Assembly (NCBI GenBank): GCA_947458265.1
Contig: CANGYF010000002.1
Location: forward strand, 124,001 to 188,000
Direction of reading: 5' to 3'
DNA from: Betaproteobacteria bacterium
GTDB taxonomy: Bacteria; Pseudomonadota; Gammaproteobacteria; Burkholderiales; CAIKXV01
DNA: 64,000 bases
The notes below the pieces were generated by a model. It made no database searches and was not told the origin of the DNA. It was given only the letters and a program-made list of their open reading frames with translations. Every line of letters begins with the position of its first letter. Positions within the stretch are counted from its first letter, which is position 1. Shown piece after piece: positions 7,259 through 16,517 of this stretch. Both the position numbers and the translations under genes were made by a program.

Positions 7259-8650
7259 ATGCCTCGCAACCGTCCAGTACCTACGCCTGCTTCGCCCGTC
7301 CGCACCGCCCGTCCCGCATCGCCCCGCGCCGCGCATGGCCGCAGCCATGCGCGCACCAGGGCACTGCTTCCGGTCGCCCTGGGGCCGGACCACGGCCTGC
7401 ACTTCGCTCGCGGGGTCGAGGCCGGGGGCTGGGTGTTCGCGACCGGCCAGATGGCGACCGACCCTGCCACGGGCAGCATCGCCGCCGACGTGCTGCGCAG
7501 CCGTTCCCCGCTGTCGGGCAAGCCGAAGCACCTGCTCGAATCGGCACGGGTGTTCGACAACCTGGAACAGGTACTTGCCGCCGGTGGCAGTTCCCTCGCG
7601 CGCATCGTGCGCAGCGACCAGTACTTCACGACCTGGGCCGCAGTCAGCCACTACCACACGGAACGGGTACGCCGGTTCCGGCCGCTGGTACCGCCGACCA
7701 CCTCGGTGCTGATGCCCGGCCTCCTGGTGGCCGGCGCAGACCTGGATGCGCAGTTCATCGCACTCTCGCCGCAGTCCGGCGCGGCGATCGAACCGATCTA
7801 TCCGCCGGGCCTGCACGTGCCTTCGACCTCCGGCTTCGCGCCCGTGGTGCGGGCCGGAGACTTCGTGTTCATCGCGGGTTTCATGGCTGCGCACCAGCCG
7901 GGGGACCTCGGCGGCATCGCTCCCGAAGCCAAGGTTCCCGATGGGCACCTGTGGAAAGGCACGCGCATCAAGCTCGAGGCCGAGTACGCCATGAAGGAGA
8001 AGATCGCGGTCGCACTGGAAGGTGCGGGCTCGTCGATCGCCTCGATGGTGAAGGCGCAGGTCTACCTGCGCGACATGCATGACCTGCCGGCGTTCAACGA
8101 GGTCTGGGCGCGGTGGTTCCCCGAGCCCGCCACGCGTCCGGCGGTCAGCTACATCCCGACCTCGACGCCCGGTTTCGCGATCGAGGACGCCCGGCTGGAG
8201 ATCAACGCGATCGGGCTGGTCGACGGCTGCCGGACCCGGCGCCGCAACATCGATGGCGGGTTCCATACCGGAATCGACGGACAGCCAGCCGCGGTCCTTG
8301 CCGGCGACCTGCTGTTCTGCTCAGCCCTGCTGGCCGCGGATGCCGACGGTGCGCTGGCCGGCTGCATTCCGGACCCGCGCCATCCCTGCTTCGGCTCGAC
8401 GGTCGAGGCACAGGTCGACGCGATCGTGGACCGCGCGAGCGCGCTGTGCGAGGCGGCCGGCACCACGCTGCGAGACATGGTCCGGCTGCAGCTGTTCATG
8501 ACCGATCTGTCCGGACTGGATGCCGCCTGGCGCGCGTTCCAGCGCCGCCTGCCCGGCCTCGACCTGCCGCTGTCCGCGGTGCAGGTGCCCGGGCCGCTGC
8601 CCGTGCCGGAATGCACGCTGATGGCGGACCTCTGGATCTACGCACCATGA
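7259..8650 (+). CDS. Triple RidA (YjgF/YER057c) domain protein
   Basis: A 463-residue protein that reads as three RidA-like units in a row: about 38-170 (GGWVFATGQMATDPATG...), 180-330 (AGDFVFIAGFMAAH... and VKAQVYLRDMHDLPAFNEVW) and 335-463 (AGDLLFCSALLAADADG... and VRLQLFMTDLSGLDAAW). Single RidA proteins are about 130 residues and work as trimers that hydrolyse reactive enamines and imines, so one chain could fold as a pseudo-trimer. The first 37 residues are Pro/Arg/Ala-rich and may not be translated; no clear ribosome-binding site precedes the ATG at 7259. The stop overlaps the start of the next gene as ATGA. Confidence 0.8.
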   Translation: MPRNRPVPTPASPVRTARPASPRAAHGRSHARTRALLPVALGPDHGLHFARGVEAGGWVFATGQMATDPATGSIAADVLRSRSPLSGKPKHLLESARVFDNLEQVLAAGGSSLARIVRSDQYFTTWAAVSHYHTERVRRFRPLVPPTTSVLMPGLLVAGADLDAQFIALSPQSGAAIEPIYPPGLHVPSTSGFAPVVRAGDFVFIAGFMAAHQPGDLGGIAPEAKVPDGHLWKGTRIKLEAEYAMKEKIAVALEGAGSSIASMVKAQVYLRDMHDLPAFNEVWARWFPEPATRPAVSYIPTSTPGFAIEDARLEINAIGLVDGCRTRRRNIDGGFHTGIDGQPAAVLAGDLLFCSALLAADADGALAGCIPDPRHPCFGSTVEAQVDAIVDRASALCEAAGTTLRDMVRLQLFMTDLSGLDAAWRAFQRRLPGLDLPLSAVQVPGPLPVPECTLMADLWIYAP

Positions 8651-11600
8651 TCCGCCTGCCCTCCCCCGCACGACTGCGCAGGCTCGCGCTCTGGCTGGCC
8701 GGACTGTTCCTGCTGCTGGTGCTGGCAGGATTCTTCATCGTGCCGCCGGTCGCAAAGTCGCTGATCGTCAAGCAGGCCTCGAAGGCGCTCGGCCGTGAGG
8801 TCTCGATCGAGCGCATCGTGGTCAATCCGTTCGCGCTGTCGGCCACCGTATCCGGGTTCCGCCTGTACGAAGCCGGTTCGAAGGAGGTGTTCGCCTCGCT
8901 CGACGAGTTGTACGTCAACGTCGAGTCGAGTTCGATCTGGAACCTCGCACCGGTGGTCGGGGCAATCAGGGCCAGCGCACCGAAGGTGAAGATCGTCCGC
9001 CTGCCCGGCGATCGGTTCAACTTCACCGACATCCTCGAGACGCTCGCGAAGCGGCCCAAGAGCGAAGACAAGGTCCACTTCTCGCTCAACAACATCGAGC
9101 TGACGGGCGGCGAGATCGAGATCGACGACCGGATAGAGGATGCACGGCATTCGGTCACTGCGATCCGCCTCGGCATTCCGTTCCTGTCGAACCTGCCGGC
9201 CAAGGTGGCTCTGAAGGTGACGCCCTCCTTCGCGGCGAACTTCAACGGCACCGACGTCGAGCTGAAAGGCGAGACCGTACCGTTCCAGGACACGCTCGAG
9301 AGCTCGCTGCAGCTGTCGCTCGACCGGCTGGCCATCGGGCGCTACCTGCGCTACGTGCCGGCGACCCTCGCGTTCGACATCCCGTCCGGGACGCTCGACA
9401 CCGACCTGCGCCTGAACTTCATGCGTGCTGCCGGGAAACCCGCGCGGCTCACCGTTTCCGGCACCGCGCAGCTGCGCGACCTGTCGGTGGTCGACGCCGC
9501 CAGGGCGCCACTGCTGGCGCTGCCGCTGCTCGATGTCGACATCGAATCGATCGACGTGTTCGCCCGCAACATCGACATCTCGATGATCGCGCTCAACGGG
9601 CTGTCGGTCGATGTCGTGCGCGGCCGCGACGGCGCACTCAACCTGGGCGCGCTCGCCCCGCGGCCGGAGAAGACAGCCAACGCGCCGGCCACTGCACCGC
9701 CGCCGAAGGCCGCCGCGGCGCCTCAGCCAGTCCTCTACACCGTGAACCAGTTCGCCCTCGACGATGCGCGGGTCGTGTTCACCGACCGCACTCAGCCGGC
9801 GCCCTTCCGCACGGAACTGGCGGACATCGACCTCTCGGTCGCGGGCCTTTCGAACGAACGCCCGGATCCGGCCACGGTCAAGGGCGCCATTCGTACCGCG
9901 TTCGGCGAAACGCTTGCGCTCACGGCCATGGTCACGCCCGGGCCCGTCACCGCCGAGGGCACGCTCGAGCTCGCCGGTGTACGGCCGCGCAACTATGCAC
10001 CGTACTACGCACGGTTCATCCGGTTCGAGGTCGACGAGGCGAAGGTCGCGATGGGCACGCGCTTCCGTGTCGCAGCCGCGGGCGATCGTGTCGATGCGGG
10101 GCTGCAGGGGCTGTCACTGTCGATCGCCGACCTGCGTACCCGGCGCAGCGGCGACAAGGAGCCGCTGGTGAACATCGGCCTGCTGGCACTGAAGGATGTC
10201 GACGTGGACCTGGGCCGCCGCGCTGCGACGGTCGGCGAGTTCACCGCGCGCGACGGCGTCGTGCGTATCGATCGCGCGAAGGATGGCCGACTGAACCTGG
10301 CGTCGCTGGTCGAGGACTCCGCAGCCCCTTCCGGCCCGTCCCCGGTCCCTGCCGCCCAGGCCGCTGCCCCTGCCACCGCTGAGGCGCCCGCCGCGCAGCC
10401 GTGGACCTGGGCGTTGCGCCGTGCCGCGATCGACCGCTTCAACGTGCGCTTCGACGACCGCATGCCCGGCGACCCGGTGGCGATCGAGCTGTCGGACCTG
10501 GGGGCGACCGTCGAGGACCTGTCCAGTGCGAAGGGCTCGCGCGCGAAGGCCTCGCTCAAGACCGCGATCAACCGCACGGGAACCCTGGCGGCGCGGGGCC
10601 AGTTCGCGCTCGACCCGATGACGGCCAGCATCGACCTCGATGCGCGCTCGATCGCCTTCCTGCCGCTGCAGCCCTATGTCACCGAACGGCTGAACATCGT
10701 CGTCACCGGCGGCGACGTGTCGGCGAAGGGGTCGATCAATGCCGACCTCTCGGTGAATCCACCACGGGCCGGTTTCGCCGGTGAAGTCAACATCGCGAAC
10801 TTCGCCGCCCTGGAACGGCTGACCAGCGAGGAACTGCTGCGCTGGAAGTCGCTGTTCTTCGGCGCGGTCAACGTGACGGTGGGGCCGACGCAGGTCGCCA
10901 TCGGCGAGATCGCCCTGTCCGATTTCTTCGCACGGATCATCCTGTCGGACAAGGGCAGGCTGAACCTGCAGGACATCGTCCGCGCTGACCCGGCTGCCGT
11001 ATCCACGACCCCAGCGACGACACCGGCGACGGCGGCAGCGAAGGCGGGCGCGTCGGCGGCGTCCCCTGCGCCACCGGCCGGGCCGGCGGGCGCGCGCCCT
11101 GCCCCTGTGCCGGCTGCCGCGGGCGCACCGTTCCCGGTGAAGATCGGCCGCATCTCGCTCGCGTCCGGAAACATCAACTTCTCCGACTTCTTCGTCCGGC
11201 CGAACTTCCGGCTCAACCTCACCGGCATGACCGGCAGCATATCCGCGCTCACCTCCGAGCCGGGCACCGCGGCAGATCTGGAACTGCGCGGCCAGCTCGA
11301 CGGCAGCGCACCGGTCGAGATCGTCGGCCGACTGAATCCGATCGCCAGCCCGCTCCTGGTCGACCTCAAGGGCGCGGTACGCGGCGCCGAGCTCTCCACG
11401 CTGTCGTCCTACTCGACCAAGTACACCGGCTACGGCATCGAGCGCGGCCGGCTGACGCTGAACATCGCCTACAAGGTTGAAGGCCGCAAGGTGAACGCGG
11501 AACACCGGATCTTCCTCGACCAGCTCACCTTCAGCACCGAGCGCATCGAAGGTCCCTCGGTGGTCAAGCTGCCGGTCCTGTTCGCCGTGCGCCTGCTGCA

Positions 11601-12330
11601 GAACCGGCGCGGCGAGATCGACCTCAACCTGCCGATCAGCGGCACGCTGGACGATCCACAGTTCCGCATCGGCCCCATCATCTGGCAGGTGGTGGTCAAC
11701 CTGATCACGCGCGCGGTGACCGCGCCGTTCTCGCTGCTTGCCTCGCTTGGCGGCGGCAGCGCCGAGGAAATGTCGGTGGTGGAGTTCGAGCCGGGCCGGG
11801 CCGTTCTGACGGAGGCAGCTCAGAAGCGCCTGGCCACGCTGGGCAAGGCGCTGGCAGACCGTCCTTCCCTGCGGCTGGAACTCGCCGGAGGTGTCGATAC
11901 CGAGCGCGATCGAGAGGGCCTGCGCCGAGCGCAGCTCGACACGGCGGTGCGTGCACAGAAGGCACGCGAGCTTTCGCGGCGGGGCGAGGCAGTGGCCGGG
12001 CTCGACGCGGTCAGGCTGGAGCCGAAGGAGTACGAAACCTATCTGCGCGCGGCCTACCGGGACGCGAAGTTCCCGAAACCGCGCAACGCGATCGGGATGC
12101 TGCGCGAACTGCCTGCACCCGAGATGGAAACGCTGATGCTGACCAACACCGCGGTGTCGCCGGAAGACCTGCGCGACCTGGCCACTGCGCGCGCACGGGC
12201 GGTCGAGACCTACCTGGTGAAGGAATCTGCACTCTCCCCCGAGCGCATCTTCCTGGTGCCGGCCAAGCCCGCCGCCGATGGCGCGAAGGCAAAGTTGCCT
12301 GCCTCGCGCGTCGACCTTTCCATCCGCTAG
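8647..12330 (+). CDS. DUF748 / AsmA-like membrane-anchored giant protein
   Basis: A 1227-residue envelope protein with one N-terminal membrane helix (about residues 8-30) and a long periplasmic part made of repeated AsmA/DUF748-type beta segments. Examples are [27 protein letters not shown] near the start, and repeated [11 protein letters not shown] / [11 protein letters not shown] units. Three Pro/Ala-rich linkers separate the repeats (about 340-360, 560-580, 780-825). The last 190 residues carry a [25 protein letters not shown] segment that resembles an OmpA-type peptidoglycan-binding domain. AsmA-like proteins are linked to lipid transport between membranes. The ATG at 8647 overlaps the RidA stop, so translation is coupled. 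Confidence 0.82.
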   Translation: MIRLPSPARLRRLALWLAGLFLLLVLAGFFIVPPVAKSLIVKQASKALGREVSIERIVVNPFALSATVSGFRLYEAGSKEVFASLDELYVNVESSSIWNLAPVVGAIRASAPKVKIVRLPGDRFNFTDILETLAKRPKSEDKVHFSLNNIELTGGEIEIDDRIEDARHSVTAIRLGIPFLSNLPAKVALKVTPSFAANFNGTDVELKGETVPFQDTLESSLQLSLDRLAIGRYLRYVPATLAFDIPSGTLDTDLRLNFMRAAGKPARLTVSGTAQLRDLSVVDAARAPLLALPLLDVDIESIDVFARNIDISMIALNGLSVDVVRGRDGALNLGALAPRPEKTANAPATAPPPKAAAAPQPVLYTVNQFALDDARVVFTDRTQPAPFRTELADIDLSVAGLSNERPDPATVKGAIRTAFGETLALTAMVTPGPVTAEGTLELAGVRPRNYAPYYARFIRFEVDEAKVAMGTRFRVAAAGDRVDAGLQGLSLSIADLRTRRSGDKEPLVNIGLLALKDVDVDLGRRAATVGEFTARDGVVRIDRAKDGRLNLASLVEDSAAPSGPSPVPAAQAAAPATAEAPAAQPWTWALRRAAIDRFNVRFDDRMPGDPVAIELSDLGATVEDLSSAKGSRAKASLKTAINRTGTLAARGQFALDPMTASIDLDARSIAFLPLQPYVTERLNIVVTGGDVSAKGSINADLSVNPPRAGFAGEVNIANFAALERLTSEELLRWKSLFFGAVNVTVGPTQVAIGEIALSDFFARIILSDKGRLNLQDIVRADPAAVSTTPATTPATAAAKAGASAASPAPPAGPAGARPAPVPAAAGAPFPVKIGRISLASGNINFSDFFVRPNFRLNLTGMTGSISALTSEPGTAADLELRGQLDGSAPVEIVGRLNPIASPLLVDLKGAVRGAELSTLSSYSTKYTGYGIERGRLTLNIAYKVEGRKVNAEHRIFLDQLTFSTERIEGPSVVKLPVLFAVRLLQNRRGEIDLNLPISGTLDDPQFRIGPIIWQVVVNLITRAVTAPFSLLASLGGGSAEEMSVVEFEPGRAVLTEAAQKRLATLGKALADRPSLRLELAGGVDTERDREGLRRAQLDTAVRAQKARELSRRGEAVAGLDAVRLEPKEYETYLRAAYRDAKFPKPRNAIGMLRELPAPEMETLMLTNTAVSPEDLRDLATARARAVETYLVKESALSPERIFLVPAKPAADGAKAKLPASRVDLSIR

Positions 12331-12343
12331 CCGGCAACGCCCC

Positions 12344-13078
12344 GTGGAAGAGAAGACCCGGGTATCGAAGCTGATGGCGGCGCAGGGACTCTGCTCCCGG
12401 CGAGAGGCCGACACCTACATCGAGCGCGGCTGGGTCAGCGTCGATGGCGTCGTCATCACGGAACTGGGCACGCGCATCCTGCCGCAGCAGAAGATCACCC
12501 TCTCGCCGGCGGCGGCTGCGAAGCAGCATGAGCGGGTAACCGTGCTGCTCAACAAGCCGATCGGCTACGTGTCCGCCCAGGCCGAGGCCGGCTACAAGCC
12601 GGCGGTCGTGCTGGTCACCGCCGCCACGCGCTGCACCACCGATCGTGCCCCGCTGCGCTTCGAGCAGGCCCACCTGCGCGGCCTGGCGCCCGCCGGTCGG
12701 CTCGACATCGACTCCACCGGGCTGCTGGTCCTGACCCAGGACGGACGCATCGCGCGCCAGCTGATCGGCGCCGACAGCGAGATCGAGAAGGAATACCTGG
12801 TGCGGGTCTCGGGCAGGCTGTCCAGCGAAGGCATGGCGCTGCTGAACCACGGGCTGAGCCTCGACGGTGTGGTGCTGAAGCCGGCCAGGGTCGCCTGGCA
12901 GAACGACGACCAGTTGCGCTTCGTGCTGCATGAAGGGCGCAAGCGGCAGATCCGCCGCATGTGCGAGCTGGTCGGCCTGCGCGTGACCGGACTCAAGCGG
13001 GTGCGCATCGGCAAGGTGCGCCTCGGGGACCTGCCGATCGGACAGTGGCGCTACCTCGCCCCCGGCGAACGGTTCTGA
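12344..13078 (+). CDS. rluF: RluF/RluB-type 23S rRNA pseudouridine synthase
   Basis: A 244-residue RsuA-family pseudouridine synthase. An N-terminal S4 RNA-binding domain ([30 protein letters not shown], about 6-35) precedes the catalytic domain with [17 protein letters not shown] (about 116-132), whose Asp is catalytic, and [24 protein letters not shown] near the C-terminus. The GTG at 12344 is preferred; an ATG at 12278 would add 22 unlike residues overlapping the previous gene. Overall pattern, including [22 protein letters not shown], fits the RluF-like group, which modifies U2604/2605-region bases; the exact target is inferred. Confidence 0.88.
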   Translation: MEEKTRVSKLMAAQGLCSRREADTYIERGWVSVDGVVITELGTRILPQQKITLSPAAAAKQHERVTVLLNKPIGYVSAQAEAGYKPAVVLVTAATRCTTDRAPLRFEQAHLRGLAPAGRLDIDSTGLLVLTQDGRIARQLIGADSEIEKEYLVRVSGRLSSEGMALLNHGLSLDGVVLKPARVAWQNDDQLRFVLHEGRKRQIRRMCELVGLRVTGLKRVRIGKVRLGDLPIGQWRYLAPGERF

Positions 13079-13123
13079 GCCGCGCGCGAGGGCCGTGCAA
13101 GGCTGCAGTGCCGGCCGCGCAGC

Positions 13124-13129
13124 TATAAT
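13124..13129 (+). promoter_or_regulatory. TATAAT -10 element before the CoA transferase gene
   Basis: A perfect TATAAT lies 42 bases before the ATG at 13171, in the gap after the pseudouridine synthase. No good -35 is visible at 17 bases upstream (GGCTGC), so strength is uncertain. It suggests that the CoA transferase has its own transcription start. Confidence 0.45.
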
Positions 13130-13170
13130 CCGCCTCCCGGTTAGTCCGACCGCTAGCGGAGCAGAAAACG

Positions 13171-14382
13171 ATGGCCCTTCCCCTCGATGGCGTGAAAGTG
13201 ATCGACCTGACCAACGTGCTGGCAGGGCCGTTCTGCACGATGACCATGTCAGACATGGGCGCGGAGGTGCTGAAGGTCGAGAACTTCCCCGAGGGCGACC
13301 TGTCGCGCCGCCTGTCGCCGAAGATCAACGACGAGAGCTACTGCTTCGCGATGGTCAACCGCAACAAGCGCAGCATCGGCCTCGACCTGAAGAGCCCGCG
13401 CGGCAAGGAAGTGTTCATGAAGCTCGCCGCCGGTGCCGACGTGATCCTCGAGAACATGCGGCCGGATGCGAAGTTCCACATGGGCGTCGACTACGAGTCG
13501 GTGAAGAAGGTCAACGACAAGATCATCTATGCGTCGATCTCCGGCTTCGGCCAGACCGGCCCCTATGCGAAGAAGGGTGGCTACGACATCGTCGCCCAGG
13601 GCATCACCGGCATCATGCGCATGACCGGCGAGCCGGGCGGCCGGCCGGCCAAGGTCGGCATCGCGATGAACGACGTCGCCGGCGGCATCACCGCGCTCTA
13701 CGCCATCCTGGCGGCCTACATCCACCGGCTGCGCACCGGCGAAGGCCAGTACCTGGAGACCTCGCTGGTCGATGCCGGCCTGGCCTGGATGATGTGGGAG
13801 ACGGCGGCGTTCTTCGGGGCAGGCGAAGTGGCGATGGCCAACGGCACCCGCCACCGGCGCTCGGCACCCTACCAGGCCTTCCGCACCGCCGACGGCTACG
13901 TGACGGTCGGCGCGAACAGCGAGAAGATGTGGGCGAGCTTCTGCAACGACGTGCTTGCGCGCCCTGAGCTGCTCCAGGACGAACGCTTCAAGGGCCTGCA
14001 GAACCGGGTGGCCAACGTCGATGCATTGCAGGACGAGATCGAGAAGGTGCTCTCGACGCAGCCCACGGCGCACTGGGTTCCGCTGCTCGACAAGGCGGCG
14101 GTACCGGGCGGCCCGGTGTATACCTTCGACGAGACGGTGGAAGACCCGCACATCAAGGCACGCGAGATGTTCTTCGACGTCGAGCACCCGATCATCGGCA
14201 AGATGAAGAACATCGGCTACCCGGTGAAGTTCTCGCGCACGCCACAGCAGTTCCGGTCCGCGGCGCCATGGCTCGGGCAGCACACCACCGACGTGCTCAC
14301 CGAACTGGGCTATCCGGCCGACCAGATCGACGCGCTGTTCGCCGATTCGATCGTGTTCGACAAGCACCGCAAGACCGCCTGA
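13171..14382 (+). CDS. Class III (CaiB/BaiF) CoA transferase
   Basis: A 403-residue family III CoA transferase, which moves CoA between carboxylic acids through an aspartyl-CoA thioester. Family pattern is clear: LDGVKVIDLTNVLAGPFCTM at the N-terminus, NRNKRSIGLDLK (about 63-74), GFGQTGPYAKKGGYDIVAQG (about 125-144) and the likely catalytic D168 in AMNDVAGG. A TATAAT lies upstream. It is not in an operon with other CoA enzymes; the downstream gene is nth. Substrate cannot be read from the sequence; formyl-CoA/oxalate-type or dicarboxylate-type transfer are both possible. Confidence 0.88.
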   Translation: MALPLDGVKVIDLTNVLAGPFCTMTMSDMGAEVLKVENFPEGDLSRRLSPKINDESYCFAMVNRNKRSIGLDLKSPRGKEVFMKLAAGADVILENMRPDAKFHMGVDYESVKKVNDKIIYASISGFGQTGPYAKKGGYDIVAQGITGIMRMTGEPGGRPAKVGIAMNDVAGGITALYAILAAYIHRLRTGEGQYLETSLVDAGLAWMMWETAAFFGAGEVAMANGTRHRRSAPYQAFRTADGYVTVGANSEKMWASFCNDVLARPELLQDERFKGLQNRVANVDALQDEIEKVLSTQPTAHWVPLLDKAAVPGGPVYTFDETVEDPHIKAREMFFDVEHPIIGKMKNIGYPVKFSRTPQQFRSAAPWLGQHTTDVLTELGYPADQIDALFADSIVFDKHRKTA

Positions 14383-14404
14383 CCAGGAACGGAGCGGGCC
14401 TGCA

Positions 14405-15046
14405 GTGAACCCGGCAAAGCGGCGCGCGATCTTCGAGCGGTTCGCACAGGCCAACCCGCATCCGAAGGGCGAGCTCGACTGGCAGACGCCTTTCCAGTTG
14501 CTGGTCGCGGTGATCCTGTCGGCTCAGGCGACCGACCGCAGCGTGAACCTCGCCACCGCCCCGCTGTTCCGCGATGCCCCCGGGCCACGCGAGATGCTGG
14601 CGCTCGGCGAGGCGGGCATCGAACACTACATCCGCACCATCGGACTGTTCCGCTCGAAAGCAAAGCACGTGGCCCAGACCTGCGCGATCCTGCTCGCCGA
14701 GCATGGCGGCGAGGTCCCCGACGACCGGGAGGCCCTGGAAAGGCTGCCCGGCGTGGGGCGCAAGACCGCCAACGTGATCCTCAACATCGCCTTCGGCCAT
14801 CCGACGATCGCCGTCGACACGCACCTGTTCCGGCTCGGCAATCGCATCCCGCTCGCACCGGGCAAGACGCCGCTCGAAGTGGAACGCAGGCTGCTGAAGT
14901 TCGTGCCGCCCGAGTACCTGCAGCATGCACACCACTGGCTGATCCTCCATGGCCGGTACGTCTGCAAGGCGGTGCGCCCCGACTGCCCGAACTGCCTGAT
15001 CAGCGACCTCTGCGAGTACCGGGGGAAGACGCAGGCCCCGGCGTGA
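14405..15046 (+). CDS. nth: Endonuclease III (DNA glycosylase/AP lyase)
   Basis: Base-excision-repair enzyme that removes oxidised pyrimidines and nicks the abasic site. The 213-residue length is normal. The helix-hairpin-helix LPGVGRKTANVIL (about 115-127) holds the catalytic lysine, VDTHLFR (about 137-143) the catalytic aspartate, and C-x6-C-x2-C-x5-C near the C-terminus (CKAVRPDCPNCLISDLC) the [4Fe-4S] cluster. The start is GTG at 14405, 22 bases after the CoA transferase stop. The stop overlaps the next gene, DUF1841, so the two are coupled. Confidence 0.96.
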   Translation: MNPAKRRAIFERFAQANPHPKGELDWQTPFQLLVAVILSAQATDRSVNLATAPLFRDAPGPREMLALGEAGIEHYIRTIGLFRSKAKHVAQTCAILLAEHGGEVPDDREALERLPGVGRKTANVILNIAFGHPTIAVDTHLFRLGNRIPLAPGKTPLEVERRLLKFVPPEYLQHAHHWLILHGRYVCKAVRPDCPNCLISDLCEYRGKTQAPA

Positions 15047-15474
15047 GCATGTTCCAGCCCACGCGCGACGAGGCGCGCACCTTCCTCGCCGAGGCCTGGC
15101 GCAAGCACCGGTCACGCGAGCCGCTGACGCCGCTCGAGGCCATCACCGCGGACATCGTCGCCGCCCATCCTGAGTACCACCTGCTGCTGGAAACGGCACA
15201 GGCAGGGGAGTCACCCGAGGCCCTGTCCGAGGGCGGCGAAGCCAACCCGTTCCTGCATCTGCACCTGCACCTTGCGCTGGCAGAGCAGTTGTCGATCGAC
15301 CAGCCACCCGGCATTCTGGCCGTGTACCAGCGACTGCTGGCGCGCCATGGAGAACCAATGGCGGCCCAGCACGCGGCAATCGAGTGCCTCGCCGAAACGC
15401 TTTGGCGTGCCCAGCGGGACAATATGCCGCCGGATGGGGAAGCCTACCTCGAATGCCTGCGCAGACGCGCCTGA
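15043..15474 (+). CDS. DUF1841 family protein
   Basis: A 143-residue soluble protein of unknown function (DUF1841), a family found mainly in Beta- and Gammaproteobacteria. Conserved features seen are FxPTRDEARTFLAEAWRKH at the N-terminus, LTPLEAITADIVAAHPEYH (about 28-46), the histidine-rich NPFLHLHLHLALAEQLSIDQPPGI (about 69-92) and ECLAETLWRAQR near the C-terminus. The histidine run suggests metal binding, but that is inference. Start is GTG at 15043 or ATG at 15049; both overlap or abut nth, and co-translation with it is likely. Confidence 0.85.
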   Translation: MSMFQPTRDEARTFLAEAWRKHRSREPLTPLEAITADIVAAHPEYHLLLETAQAGESPEALSEGGEANPFLHLHLHLALAEQLSIDQPPGILAVYQRLLARHGEPMAAQHAAIECLAETLWRAQRDNMPPDGEAYLECLRRRA

Positions 15475-15511
15475 AGCCGCGCGGCGGCGCAGTCGCTGCG
15501 CGCTGCGTCTG

Positions 15512-15904
15512 CTACTGGCGAATGACGGACAGCGGCCCCTTCTGGCGCGCATAGAAGGCGGACAGGTCGCGGAAGTCCTGTTCGGTCAGGTTGCCGATCT
15601 GGCCACTCATGATCGCGTTCTTGCGTGCACCGTTGCGGTAGGACCGCAGGGAATACACCAGGTAGTCTTCGTGCTGTCCTGCCAGCCGCGGGAAGTTCGG
15701 TGCGATGCTGTTGCCATCGGGACCATGGCAGGCCGCGCAGGGCTTGGACAGTTCCGCGCCACGCTGCACGTTCTGCGCGGAGACCGGCGCAGCCAGCAGC
15801 GCACAGGACACGCCGGCGACGAGTGCCAGGTGCGCGGTGGAGCCAGCGAAGACACGGACGGCACGAACGGCGGATCGGATCGGGTTCATCTTGGTCATGT
15901 TCAT
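15512..15904 (-). CDS. Small class I c-type cytochrome
   Basis: A 130-residue periplasmic cytochrome c with a signal peptide (about residues 1-42, ending SAQ-N) and one haem-binding CAACH motif at about residue 55. The axial methionine is probably the one in NAIMSGQIGNLTEQDFRDLSAFYA near the C-terminus. It resembles half of a cytochrome c4 or a cytochrome c553-type carrier. The ATG at 15904 overlaps the stop of the preceding cytochrome gene as ATGA, so the pair is co-translated. Electron partners are not identifiable here. Confidence 0.88.
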   Translation of the reverse strand: MNMTKMNPIRSAVRAVRVFAGSTAHLALVAGVSCALLAAPVSAQNVQRGAELSKPCAACHGPDGNSIAPNFPRLAGQHEDYLVYSLRSYRNGARKNAIMSGQIGNLTEQDFRDLSAFYARQKGPLSVIRQ

Positions 15905-16269
15905 TTGCCGGCCGCCGGGGCCGGACGCAGGCCGCCCTGCCCGTAGAAGGCTGCCAGATCGGCCATTGCCTGGTCGGTCAGTGCCGACGCGATCGCACGC
16001 ATGGTCGGATGGCTGCGCTCGCCGCTGCGATAGGCCTGCAGCGCGGACAGGATGTATTCGGGATGCTGGTTGCCGATCTTCGGGAAGTGGAAGACCTCGG
16101 GATAGGCGTTGCGCAGGCCGCTGATGCCATGGCAGCCGGCACACATGGCTGCCCGCTGTGCACCCACCTTCGCATCGCCGGTCGGCGACTGCGCCGACAC
16201 CGGAACGGCCACCGTGCCGAGCAGGATGGCTGCAAGGCCGATGAAACTGGCGTTGACTGCATTCTTCAT
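15901..16269 (-). CDS. Small class I c-type cytochrome (first of a coupled pair)
   Basis: A 122-residue periplasmic cytochrome c with signal peptide (about 1-26, ending VSAQ) and haem motif CAGCH (about 43-47). The likely methionine ligand lies in HPTMRAIASALTDQAMADLAAFYG. It is similar in layout to the downstream cytochrome, and the two together match the two halves of a dihaem cytochrome c4 split into separate genes. A promoter is predicted about 40 bases upstream. The gene is divergent from the SulP pair. Confidence 0.88.
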   Translation of the reverse strand: MKNAVNASFIGLAAILLGTVAVPVSAQSPTGDAKVGAQRAAMCAGCHGISGLRNAYPEVFHFPKIGNQHPEYILSALQAYRSGERSHPTMRAIASALTDQAMADLAAFYGQGGLRPAPAAGK

Positions 16270-16306
16270 CGCTACACTGCTTTCTCGTACCGCAAAGTGG
16301 CACGGA

Positions 16307-16335
16307 CTTTAATGGAATCGGGGGTATACGGTCAA
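16307..16335 (-). promoter_or_regulatory. Predicted promoter of the cytochrome c pair
   Basis: On the minus strand TTGACC (16330-16335) and TTAAAG (16307-16312) are separated by 17 bases. The -35 is good and the -10 weak. The implied start is about 30 bases before the ATG at 16269. The rest of the 16270-16517 gap holds no gene that I can support. Confidence 0.45.
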
Positions 16336-16517
16336 TCGAGCCCTTGCAACGGTTTCACCCGCTGCGCCAGCCTGTACATCGACCCGGTTTGCCCGGGCCC
16401 GCGCCTTGCTCGATAATCGGGCAGGGACGGATGCCGTGGGTGATTTGCCATGCCGGTGACTCGCACTGCCTGCTTGCAGTGCCGTCCCGCCACCGTCCCT
16501 CGGGACATCCGGATACC

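Noticed and set aside
10114..12414. Minus-strand open frame of 766 codons opposite the AsmA-like gene
   Set aside because: Same reason: absence of stops in GC-rich antisense; no recognisable domain or ribosome site.
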